From Cymodocea nodosa (Eukaryota > Streptophyta > Magnoliopsida > Alismatales > Cymodoceaceae), in assembly GCA_036874045.1 (NCBI GenBank), contig CM072340.1, positions 7,951,001 to 8,015,000 of the forward strand: a stretch of DNA of 64,000 nucleotides, given 5' to 3'. Numbering within the stretch: position 1 is the stretch's first letter; each line of letters opens with the position of its first letter. Below, one piece after another: positions 36,297-46,910 of the stretch. The position numbers and the translations under genes were made by a program. The notes below the pieces were generated by a model. The model did not search any database. It was not told the DNA's origin and was given only the letters and a program-made list of their open reading frames with translations.

Positions 36297-37253
36297 TGAT
36301 GCCTCTTAGTCCTATTGTTGAAGTTGAAATCTTTGATGTGTGGGGAATAGATTTTATGGGTCTATTTCCTATATCTAATCAATTTAATTATATATTATTG
36401 GGGGTGGATTATGTATCTAAATGGATAGAAGCTATTCCTACAAAAACTAATGACAACAAAGTGGTAATACAGTTTATAAGAACTAATATAATTGCTAGAT
36501 TTGGAATACCTAAAGCTATTATTAGTGATAGAGGAACTCATTTCTGTAATAGAAGTTTTAAAGCCTTAATGAAGAAATATGGAGTAAAACACAAAATTGC
36601 AACATCATATCACCCACAAACAAGTGGACAAGTAGAAAGTGCAAACAAACAAATTAAGTTAATTTTAGAAAAAGTAGTAAATCCTACAAGAAAAGATTAG
36701 GCTAATAGATTAATAGATGCACTTTAAGCTTATAGAACTGCTTATACAACAAGCTTAAGTATGTCACCTTTTAGGCTAGTATATGGAAAAAGCTATCATT
36801 TACCTGCTGAAATTGAACATAAATCTTATTGGGCATTAAAAACTCTAAACACTAATTTAAATCAAGCTGCTGAAAACAAGAAAATGCAATTAATTGAATT
36901 AGAATAATTTAGGAATGAAGCTTATTCAAAAACTGTAAGAGAAAAAGAGAAAATGAAGTTCTGGCATGACAAGAAAATTATTCCAAAAACTTTGAAATCA
37001 GACAAGAAATATATCTTTACATGACTAGACTCTATAACCATTTAGGAAAATTAAGATCTAGATCGGTAGAACCTTATATAATTCGAAATATTTATTCTTA
37101 TGAGCTATTGAAATTGAAAATCCTAAAAATCAAAACATATTTAAAGTAAATGGACAAAGACTTAAACCTATTCTGAAAATTCCAACAAGTTCCTTTGGAA
37201 CTACAGAAGAAGTAAGAGTAGAGGACTACTCGAACTTTACTTAGTAAGAAATT
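36297..37253 (+). pseudogene. pol: Gypsy integrase, right arm
   Basis: Ty3/gypsy integrase from [17 protein letters not shown] to the C-terminus. The DDE residues are visible: D in [12 protein letters not shown] in [11 protein letters not shown] in GQVESANKQ. Downstream are AYRTAYTTSLSMTPF, LVYGKSYHLPAEIEHKSYWAL and EKEKMKFWHDKKI. The zinc-binding N-terminus is missing because the arm starts here. Stops: TAG at 36698-36700 (TGG in copy J), TAA near 36726 (TGG), TAA near 36905 (GAA), and later shifts. Confidence 0.85.
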
Positions 37254-37979
37254 TTCTAAGTATATACTAAAAAAAAAAAAAAAAAAAAAACTTAGTAGAA
37301 GTTAGTCACGGTTCAACTGAAAGAAATTATCGGTTTGACTGAAACATATATTAAAAGAAAAAAAATTGTTGCGGTTCAACCGACAAGATCCATTGGTCAA
37401 ATCAGAACATAAAAATATAAAAAAATCTATGCATTATATTAAGTAAAAATGTTGATGTTACCGAAGATAGTGTTGGTTTTATCAGAAAAAGAAGAAGAAG
37501 AAGAAGATATTTAATTTCGATTCGATCAAGGAATATAATGGTTTGACCAAAATTCTAAAATGTTGAATTAATTAAGAGTTGGTTAGACCAAAATTTCTTC
37601 GATCTTGATCGAGGTAAATTATTATTATAAGTATTTTTATTAGTTATAAATTTACAGAAAGTCTATTGAGTTATGCTTAACTCAACGAACTTACTCCATT
37701 AAGTCTAGGATAAGTCAACGAGCTTACTCCGTTGAGTTAACTATAACTCAACGAAGTATTGTAGTTAAGACCACGAACTTAGTCTGTAGAGTTAACCCTA
37801 ATTCCACGAAGCAGTAAGAGAGAGAGCAAGAGTTTGCATGGGAGAATGACCCGATTACCCGTTTAAAACTTAGGGCTTATTTATACTAAAACTTAGATTT
37901 GAGGGCATTATCTGTAGAATCATTTAGAACTTAGAATAGTAGAGATCAGAGCGATTTCATTTCGTTCCATTACTCCACA
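37254..37979 (+). promoter_or_regulatory. Spacer between integrase and aORF with poly(A), GGTTCAACCG motifs and promoter-like end
   Basis: Contains a 22-base A run (about 37270-37290); an array of short motifs such as CGGTTCAAC, CGGTTTGAC and GGTTTGACC (37304-37600); a GAA microsatellite (37485-37507); an inverted-repeat cluster TTAACTCAACGA / CGTTGAGTTA (37658-37808); and a TATA-like TATTTATA (37878-37885) about 95 bp before the aORF ATG. No gene. Confidence 0.5.
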
Positions 37980-39605
37980 ATGACAAAGATGACACCAGAA
38001 TTCTAGGAGGACGTAGTTGACATGATAGAATTTCTCAAAGAATCGGAAGAATGGCACATAAGGTAGAAGATCAGAAATATAACAGGAGAAAAAGAACTAC
38101 AAAAGGTAGAATCTGACCTTTTCTACTAGAGAAAGATTTTAGTAGATTTAATCTCAGAAGAAGAAGAGAAAGATTAGGCACAGTTAATTAGAAGAAGGAA
38201 AGGAAAAGAGATAATGCGTAAACATCAAGAAGAGATTAAACCTGAGCCAAAAATATCAATAGGGCCTATAGAGCCAATTTTTGTAGACCTGCTATTTGAA
38301 TCTGAGGATGAGCAGCAACAGCAGCAGCAAGAGCAAAGAGAAGAAGAAAAATAGGCTGAAACTAATCTGCAGCCTATACAAACAGAAAGAACAGAAATTA
38401 GGGTAGAAGCTGATTTGCCCATGACTCCATCCCAATCTACCACTAAATCAGAAAGAACAATGCAGATTGGTAGTCAGGAGGAAAAAGACGAAGAAGAAAC
38501 TGAACAAGAAGCAGAATAAGAGTATATTGAACAAACAGGAAATATCTCGACAGATTCCACTAAGGAGTATGAGACTCTTCAACAAATTTTAGAAGGAATT
38601 CAAGAGAGAGTGGAGAGTTCTACCAGCTCTCCACCACAGACAGAAGCAGAAGCAAAAAGGCTGGAATCTCCGGGTCATTTTCAACAAAGTCAAGTTCAGC
38701 ACATAGAAGAGGAAATTCAAGAACAAACCCCTCTAGAGCAACAAATGCAAATTCCTGATCCATCTGAAGCTACCATTCTAAATGAAGTACACTTTTGGAG
38801 TCAGGAAGCGTATAATAAATATCAAGAGATGAAGGGGTATAATATTATTTACAGTAGACAAGTAAACTAGGATGATATGCAAGAAATTAAAGACTTATTT
38901 GAATTCTAGGGTCTATTGCAATTTATTTCTCAATAGAGAGGGCATGCAGTGTATGAAAATCTAGTGCCCTGCTTTTATACCAATTTGAGAGAAGGAGAAA
39001 GTGGATTATTTTCCAACATGGAGCAAGTTGATGTACAGATAACACTAGAGCTTCTCAATAATACTTTCAGGCTGAGAAATGAAGGAATAGAAATTCTAGA
39101 AAGCACAACTGTAGTGGAATGGGTTGAACAGGAAATTAAACAATGCATAGCCATCGACCCTAGTGTGTCATTACTGAACAAATTGAAGTACTTAAATGGA
39201 AAGGCACACGTGGTTCCAACCATACTGGTAAAAGCTATTTATCAAAGACAAGACCACGACATTGAACTTAGTCAATTTGTCAAGTGGGCCACATATGTAG
39301 TTGTGAATAAGATTCAAGTTAATTAGTCTTCAGTTTTTATCTCCAAATGGAGAGTAGTAAAGAAGAAATTATTTTATGGAGATCTGATTCCACTACTGAT
39401 GGTGGATAGTATTGATTTCACGAAATGGACATCCAAAAGGATAAGATCAAGAGCTATTTCAATGAAAGAATATAGAAATTATGCTGCTGCTGAGATATTT
39501 ATACCTTCTAGAGGCATTACAGGAGCTGTAGAGAGGATAAATCAATTAGAGCAATAATTAGAAAAACTTCAGAAGGAAGTAGATGAACTTAGGAAAAAGG
39601 ACTAA
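37980..39605 (+). pseudogene. aORF of gypsy unit G, right arm
   Basis: 541 codons from ATG (37980) to TAA (39603) in one frame with no indel, but with eleven internal stops, nine TAG and two TAA. N-terminal half: acidic and Gln-rich ([28 protein letters not shown]). C-terminal half: NEVHFWSQEAYNKYQEMKG, EIKDLFEF, LRNEGIEI, LKYLNGKAHVVPTILVKAIY, FVKWATYVVVNKIQVN, KKLFYGDLIPLLMVDS, SRAISMKEYRNY, and a short coiled-coil end (INQLEQ, LEKLQKEVDELRKK). Block order matches the aORF of the copia elements (NSIHFRSEEALQKYY, DLFEFQG, NRIQINWF, SKLFYGD). It resembles the plant-transposon-protein domain; activity unknown. No membrane segment seen. Confidence 0.75.
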
Positions 39606-40614
39606 TTGTATTGTTCGTCTACTTATACTTGTATTAAAAATATTTGGCTGATTGTAAATGTAAATTATTCATATTAATGAATGTTTGAATTTCAGATGTT
39701 TTTTTGTTTTTACATTCGTGTTTGAGAATGTTTGAACAGCAAGATGATTCTGAATTAATGTTTGTTAATGAATGATATACATATTTAAAGCATTACAAGA
39801 CTGTTTAAAAGATTTACAAATTTTATGAATGACATGGTTAAATGCACGATAATTGGTTAATGCTTGAATATATCTACATGCTTGAATATATCTGCAAAGT
39901 AAAATGTAAATTCTACATAACAGGAAATGAACTGTAAGTTAAATATGCATATAATGTTCAAATTTAAAGGAGTTTTAATTAGAAACTGCATTATGACATG
40001 TAGCTAACTTTAATTAAGTTGACAATGTAGGAGAGAGAAATGTATAGAAGTTAAAATGGAGAGTGAGTATTAGAAAAATTTTGCTAAGTGTTAACTCAAC
40101 GAACTTAGTCTGTTGAGTTACACTTAACTCCACAAGGTCAATATTAATATATAGGTCACTCCGTTGAGTTATCTGTAACTCAACGAAGTTAGTCCATGGA
40201 GTTAGAAATAGTAACCTAAGCTAGTCCATTGAGTTAAAAGTAACTCAACGAGGTTAGTTCGTAGATTAAGTTGAATGATTATTCTTTTAGCCATGAACGA
40301 AACTTCATGGGATTAGCGGTTACTGAAATTTGAAATTAGAGGTGAACAAGTAACCATAAAAATAGGAACCACGCTGCACGTTACAAGACACGTTCTTGCA
40401 ACGAGATTCATTTGCTTTATGGACGTGCATTATAAATATAGAACAAAATGTTATTTACGAGTTACCAGCACTTGAGGAAAGAAAAACATTTCATTGGGGA
40501 ACTAGAGGAGAAGCAGTTGATTCAACTTCATCCGTCAACAACCATTTACTAAAAACAAAGTATCAGACTGGTATGTAATTAATCTTCTGCTATTTTACTT
40601 TATGTTAAGAATTT
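39606..40614 (+). promoter_or_regulatory. Promoter-like spacer before gypsy gag, right arm
   Basis: AT-rich with no gene to 40080. Then inverted repeats (GTTAACTCAACGAAC, CGTTGAGTTATCTGTAACTC, GTTAGTCCATGGAGTTA) to 40270, and a TATAAATA box at 40431-40438, 177 bp before the gag ATG. Cluster, box and distance are conserved in the left arm. Confidence 0.55.
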
Positions 40615-41954
40615 ATGAGTACATGTATTCGTTCTCCTAGCACTAAACGATTAGTAAGAACACCTACATATGATTATTCAACACAGAGGCATACTGAAAT
40701 ATTTTCTGAATTGAATTTTAACGAAATCCTTAGGGGTGTAGCTAACCTTTCTTTAAAAGAGAACGAAAATATGGCTGCTCCAGTAGAAAAACCATAGGGG
40801 AAATTTTGTATCCTGAATTAGTTGATAAACCTTCATGTATTCGATTGCCAAACTTTGAGGGAGATAGGTTTGAACTGAAATCTAATTATATTAGTCAATT
40901 GCCACACTTTCCTAGATTAGAAAGAGAAGATGCCTATTATTTCCTTAGAGAATTTAATGAAGTTTGTTAGATGATGAAAATGTCGAACATGAGTATGGAT
41001 GCTATTAAACTTAGATATATCCCTTTTGCTTTAAAAGACAAAGCTAAGAGATGGTTATATACTCTATCGCCCGATTCAATTTCTGCATGGACTAAATTTT
41101 ACTCTGTTTTTCTGAAAAAATATTATCCAACACATCAAATGATTAGAAAGAAAAAAGAAATATTAATGTGTAGCCAAAAATAGAGAGAATCATTTTGGAA
41201 ATATTTTGAAAGATTTACTGACTCAATGTCTATATCATGCAATGAGTAAAGCACAACTAATAGGTATAATTTATGAAGGCATAGATGTTTCAACGAAATC
41301 TTTATTAGAATCTACTTGTTAGAATGGATTTTTAAAACTATGTAGTGAAGAAGCATGGGCATATTTAGAAAACTTTGCAAAAAGAACTACACAGTGGGAA
41401 AATTCGGCTGAAGCTATTACAGATAAAAGAAATTACCAAGGGGAATGCATGAAATAGATTCAAGCACTATGCTTGAACTTAAATTAAATGAATTAACAAA
41501 GAAAATAGAAGAGTTATCATTAAATCAAAAACTAGCAAAAAAGAATGCAAGCATTCATGATTTAGATACTATTTATGCTAGATACTAGAAAGATAACTTT
41601 GGAAATTCTTATAATCCTAATTGGAGAAATCACCCAAATCTATCTTGAAGAAACAACAATTTCCAAGGAGGAGAAAATATAAATGAAAAAAATATAAGTT
41701 ATGAAGCATTAATTGAACAAGGATCTAGAATAGAGAAGTTAGAAAAGATAATTCAACAATTAAACAATCGTCTAGATCTAGTATTTGGAAATGCTGCCAT
41801 TCAAAATCAAATTTTGAATAGAAATATACCCCTTAGATAGAAGGAATCAATGGAAAGTAGACTTATGGGAGGATTGCCAATGCAAGCAATACCTAACCCT
41901 GTCAACAAAACTATTAATGAAATTGATACCTCCTATGGGAGGGAAGCTGAATGA
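40615..41954 (+). pseudogene. gag: Gypsy gag, right arm
   Basis: It starts MSTCIRSPSTKRLVRTPTYD (40615) and is colinear with 30188-31536. A one-base loss gives a TAG at 40795-40797. Further stops: TAG near 40968 (CAA in the left arm), TAG at 41586-41588 and near 41839 (both CAG in the left arm), TGA near 41647 (TGG). The core DAIKLRYIPFALKDKAKRWL and KKYYPTHQMIRKKKEILM is kept, as is the SYGREAE end at the conserved TGA. It sits between the aORF and the F-box gene, with no protease or RT beside it. Confidence 0.85.
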
Positions 41955-42176
41955 AGCATTATAACTAAAGTAACTATGTATAATATAGTAAGTAGAAAAA
42001 AATATAAAAAGAAAAAAATGTAAGTTTAATTGTAGTTAGTAATATCGTAGAGTTATTACTTAACTCAACGAACTTAGGCCGTTGAGTTATGACCTAACTC
42101 CATGAGGGTAAATAAGTAGCTATGATTGATTTTATCTCTATTAAATTTTTGTTTATGTTATACAGAATCACAACAA
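41955..42176 (+). promoter_or_regulatory. Inverted-repeat cluster upstream of the F-box gene, right arm
   Basis: GAGTTATTACTTAACTC and CGTTGAGTTATGACCTAACTC-like repeats at 42047-42111. A conserved TTTATGTTATACAG just before the ATG could be a 3' splice acceptor. Confidence 0.45.
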
Positions 42177-43292
42177 ATGAAATTGATGAAATTACCACTA
42201 GATGCACTAAGGGAAGTATTGAGTAACCTGTTAGCTAAAGATTTGTGCAAATTATGTTGTGTATCAAAGGAAATTAAAGATTGTGTCAAAGAAAAATATT
42301 TTCATGGACTACAAGCTACAAAAATGACTAAGATTAGAGATAGATTTTTAGGGAAGTCATTTAATCGTAGTTCAATCAGCTTTGAATATTTAAATATGGA
42401 AGAAAATGTTGGAATTCCACCCCATACATTAGAAGAAATAGATCATATTATGAGGATAGATGAAGGATTAATTATTTACAGAATAAAACCAAGGCATGCA
42501 ATTCTGTTACCCGATATTTTGATTAGAAATCCTATCACTAGTGAAGAATGGAATAAAGGAAGGCCTAATAGATTTGAAGTGCCAACTGAAAATTGTGGGT
42601 CAACATTAACATTTTCTGATAAAAATTTAACCATTCCTGAAAAATTGTATTACTAGAGACCAACTGGAAATTAGGATGAAGATTTCTGCCTAAGTGTGTA
42701 TAATTTTCTAAATAGATCTTGGACTGAAAATATTATGATATATCTAGGACAGAAAGCATTAATTAACAACATTCATGTCCTACTTGATGGATATATATAT
42801 CTAGTCTCAGATATATCAATTACATTTAGATCTGATTTATACATAGTAAGCATAGATAGTTATGATGATGACTTTATAGAAATATTACCTATACCTAGTT
42901 AGATAGCTAAACCACCATCTATAGAACATGATAAAATTCAATTAGGAATGTGGTATAATGAATATGATGATCCTACTTTATGTCTGATAAGATGGTGGGA
43001 TGAATTGATGAAATTTCAAATATGGATTATAAAAGACCTAAATGAATGGAAGTGAGAAGAGGAATATATAGAAATATATGTAGAAGTAGAAACAACTACA
43101 TTATCTACATTTCAATTCATTAATGGAAATACATTGATATTTATTATTGATAACATACTGCAAGTTTACAAATTAAAAAAGAAAGCAGACTGTATTAAAA
43201 TAGAATTAATAGCAAGAAGTATTATGCCTAAAAAGTTTGCTTGGACTGACACGTTTATTCTATTTGTCACTACTTTTCAATCATGTTCTTAA
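42177..43292 (+). pseudogene. F-box protein gene carried by gypsy unit G, right arm
   Basis: A single 371-codon frame from ATG (42177) to TAA (43290) with no indel, broken only by TAG at 42654, 42672 and 42900 and TGA at 43053. The F-box is at residues ~3-40: LMKLPLDALREVLSNLLAKD then LCKLCCVSKEIKDC. C-terminal region: HAILLPDILIRNPITSEEW, NIHVLLDGYIYLVSDISI, DLYIVSIDSYDDDFIEILPI, IQLGMWYNEYDDPTLCLIRW, WIIKDLNEWK, the spacing of a plant F-box-associated substrate-binding region. Known role of the family: SCF ubiquitin ligase receptor. At 42654 and 43053 the left arm still has TGG. Present at the same place in both arms, so it was part of the unit before the arms formed. Confidence 0.85.
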
Positions 43293-45154
43293 AGTGTGAT
43301 TCTATGCTTTTATTGTTGTGTGTAATCTACATTTAATTTTTAGAAAAAAGAAACTTTAGTTATGTTTTATTTTATTTACTAGAAAAAAAAACACAAAATA
43401 TCAATCTAGTTTGTTGGTATCTATTCTAGGAAACCAACTAGCTTGCTTGTGAGCCACCAAAGGCATAGGAGCCTGGGTTCCACACAACACACTGAATTAA
43501 CAATATCTGTTTTGTTGTTAAGTGTTATTTTGTTATATATTTTGCTTTTATGTGTGAATGAAAAGTTTTTCAGATTCAAAAGTCAGAAAATATGGAGAGA
43601 GATACAAAAGAACAAGGTATATACTTGATTACTTATCCTGAATTTACATTTCAACTCAATTCATGGAGTTATTCATTAACTCAACGAATTAAGTTCGTTG
43701 AATTAGGTGCTAAGTCAATGAAATAATATTCATGCCTACTACCATTTACTATATTTACTGTAAAATCTTTTACATTGAGGACAATGCAAAATGCAGGTAT
43801 AGGGGGGAGGTAATTAGGTTAGCAGCCAAGTAATTTTGTTAATTAGAGGAATTAGAATGGTGCTACAAATTCCTATGGAAATTGAAATTTTTTTTTATGA
43901 ATTTGCTATAACTTACTGAAAGTTCTTGTAACTATCTGATAATTGAAACTGTCAAAAAAAAATTTTAGCACTATAACTGCTTGAATGTTATATTTGGAAT
44001 CTTATATAATATGCTACAAATTTTACCATTAATACAGATCTGATATAGTATCTTATGTTTTTGCTGAATTTTATGAGTTTAACAATTTCACAATTTTAAA
44101 GAAGAAATGAGATGTTTAACTGAAACTTGGTAAGTGATCTAAATTCTTGAAAGAGCTGAAATGTTGATTTTCAGATTAAATGAAATACATATGATCGATG
44201 ATACATTTAATTTGATTGATTAAACTTGTAGAATGATTTATGTGTAGATCTTATTAAACTACAGAAAAAGTATGAGCTTATTGATATGGATTCATATTTT
44301 CGGTAAATAATAGAAGCAAGACCATACGAGATTTATGTTTTATTGCATTTATATTAATGAAATACATATATATACTATGTTGAAAAGAAAAAAAAAGAGG
44401 AAAAAAAGAGAAAAACTTTGAGAGTTTATTGACTTGTTTGATCACGAGCCTTTTGTACTTGAGCAGATAGGTATGTAAAGATTGTTGACCTAAAAAAGGA
44501 CTCTTTAAATCTGGCAACCTAAGATCTTGATCAAATATAAGATTATTGACTGAAAGCTCGATACATGGGTACATTAGAAAGCTTTTCTATGATTCAAGAT
44601 TTTTAAATTAACTTTTAAAGTACAAACATACATATATTGTTCTGAAAAGATAGAAGTGTTTTGTGAAATATAGATATCTTTTGAATCGAGTATATTTTTT
44701 GTTATCTAGGATTACTAAAGTATGAATCTAGTATAGGCTTTTGAAGTTGTTTATTTGAGATTCAATTCATTATTCTACTTGTTTTAATCATATTAAGTTA
44801 GATTGTGTTTTGATTTGTATGTAGTTGAAATTTATTCTAGAAATCATATTTGAACAATTCAGGATAATAGACGGTTGAGAGAAAAAAATGTTAATATAAT
44901 TACCACCTATATGATGCTAATATATTTTGTATATGATTTACATATGTCTTAGAAATATATTTGCAGGATTAAGAGGAGAAAACAATGTTAAACAGATTAC
45001 TAGAAAATACAGAATATCTTTACATTAATCTAATCTATGTATTCTAAATATACAAAAAGAAGAATTAATTCTAGCACTGTAGAAAGACCAACTAGTTAGA
45101 TCTTAGTAGTTTGCTAAGGGACTAGCAAAATTTAAGTATGGGGGAAGTGTTTAG
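43293..45154 (+). other. Non-coding 3' region of gypsy unit G, right arm
   Basis: Inverted-repeat cluster at 43661-43728. Polypurine-like AGGTATAGGGGGGAGG at about 43796-43810, after TTGAGGACAATGCAAAATGC, a context usual at gypsy 3' ends. 43990-45010 is homologous to 52300-53400 of element E. Polypurine tract AAGTATGGGGGAAG at 45134-45147, then TGTTTAG of the LTR. No gene; a minus-strand translatable stretch at 44278-44574 is not one. Confidence 0.65.
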
Positions 45155-46710
45155 TGTTGAGTATTTTGTTTTGATGATGTGTGCTGAATGAAAACAATCA
45201 TATTTGCTCAATTACTATTGCTTGTGAAAAGAAATTAAAATCATCAATTAATACAGAAAAAGCTTACTGACATAAATACTTGTCTGTATTGGATCTGAAG
45301 TTAATAACTAGTCATTTCGTTGCATTAATTTCTCATTTAACTAAACGTTAAGTTAACGTGTGTTTTTATTGAAAAGCATGATATGTTTTAAAGTTATATC
45401 TTCTGTATCATGAATAGTGCACGTTTAGATAACTCGGTAAGTTAGAGTTTTGTTTGTATAGAGGTCATGTGAGAACTCGTTAAGTTAGTGAGTAAAAGAA
45501 GAGACGAACATGTTAAGTTAGTGTTATACACGTGGTGAAATTATAAGTTACAAATGTTGTATTGTATCACGTGAGGTGCACATGTTTAACTCGGTAAGTT
45601 AGCATATCTAAACGCGTTGAGTTGCTACATTGAATACTAAGGCAACGCGTTAGGTTAGCGTTATAAACTTAAGTTGTTATTTTTGCACATGGTAAAATTC
45701 TTATTATAAAAACATTTGTTTATTGCTGAATCAGTGAGTTAAAGCTTTTCGGAGACTTACAACCATAACTATCCAAAACTTAAACTATTTTTGGTGAGTT
45801 ATCGTTTAACCTTTCGAAAGAAAGGTTAAGCTGGTTCGTTGAGTTAGCGTAACACCACAGACTCAGTTCATTGAGTTAGCTATAGTCCTTGTCACGTGAA
45901 ATGGCACATTAGGAACTCGTTAAGTTAGAAACGTTAAGTTATATATACTTGTGTTACTCATTTAGTTAACATTAAAGTAACGACTTCTTATTACACTTGA
46001 TGGAAAAAAATTTTGGACGAGAAAGTTTATTTTACAAGAAATTTTTCAGAGATCCAGGATTGATGATTAAAGAAAAGACGTGAAGAAGTGGAAAACTGGT
46101 AGTGGTTAAACGTGGAGGATATGCATGAAATGAAGATATAGTATAAAAGGCATAGAGTTCTCGTTGATCAAACAATCATTGCACACAAAAAGAAAAATCT
46201 TTTCAAGGATCCAACTATCCCTACACACAAAAAGAAAAAATATTTTTTAGGAATCAAAAACACCTCTTCGGGGAAAATCTCTCAAGTGGAAGAAAATTCA
46301 GTGAAGCAAAAAAAGGTATTATTTATGTCACTAAAGATTTAAAGTATCAGAAGAAAGCAAATTCGGTGAAGTAGAGAAAGACAAGATATTCGTCACTGAA
46401 GAATTGTTGAAGAAGAAAAAGAAGAAGAAGAAGAAAGATCTCGAATAAGGAGAAATGTTTTAAATTCCGCAAATTAGTTTTCTCTATTTGTAGTTATGAA
46501 ATTGTTTAGAAGATACATGGTATCGAGTTATAATGCATCTACAATTTCTGAGGAGAATTGAATTGTATATTGTAATTGAAACCTTGAATAAAAATGATTT
46601 TATGAAAACAATGTCTCGACTTGTTTTTGAGTTTTAAAGTTTCAATTATATTTCAGAAAATATTGAAAAACACAATTCACCCCCCTCTTGTGTAGCCATA
46701 CGATCCTACA
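45155..46710 (+). repeat. 5' LTR of element E
   Basis: 1556 bp, TGTTGAGTATTTTG ... CGATCCTACA. TATAAAAGG at 46142-46150, poly(A) signal AATAAA at 46587-46592. U3 has CACGTG boxes (for example 45529 and 45569) alternating with AACTCGTTAAGTTA units, plus the CTTTCGAAAGAAAGG hairpin. It lacks a ~60-bp U3 unit present in other copies. Confidence 0.9.
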
Positions 46711-46712
46711 AG

Positions 46713-46724
46713 TGGTATCAGAGT
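46713..46724 (+). other. Primer binding site of element E
   Basis: TGGTATCAGAGT, an iMet-tRNA complement with one change, two bases after the LTR. Confidence 0.9.
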
Positions 46725-46910
46725 TTTGTTAATAATCTTTGATATAAAATCGATACCAACTTATTAAATTTCATTGCTTATTCTACCTTCCTTGTTTTTA
46801 AACAGAAATTAATATCTGAACATACATTTAACTTTCTTGATTTAAGGCTCAAGTTGTTTTAAAGTTTTTAGACTGTTTAAAATAAAATAGGTTGAAAAAT
46901 CTAAGGTAAG

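Larger units (their letters stand above)
36297..45154 (+). mobile_element. Gypsy unit G, right arm (plus)
   Basis: Mirror copy of the left arm: integrase (36297-37250), spacer, aORF (37980-39605), spacer, gag (40615-41954), F-box gene (42177-43292), UTR, polypurine tract, and the first 7 bp of the LTR (TGTTTAG, 45148-45154), where element E begins. In about 340 bp of integrase I count roughly 18 differences between arms (~95% identity). Gag and F-box parts differ more. Confidence 0.8.

Noticed and set aside
37270..37290. Poly(A) tail of a LINE or processed gene
   Set aside because: The A run follows degraded integrase sequence, with no retroposed gene body or target duplication around it.
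37480..37510. Regulatory or coding meaning of the GAAGAA run
   Set aside because: A simple GAA microsatellite with no conserved frame.
39606..40614. The 1-kb spacer before gypsy gag as a true LTR
   Set aside because: It has a TATA box and inverted repeats but no clear similarity to the 25175-27049 LTR, no primer site I trust, and only 177 bp between the TATA box and gag, too short for the R/U5 of that LTR.
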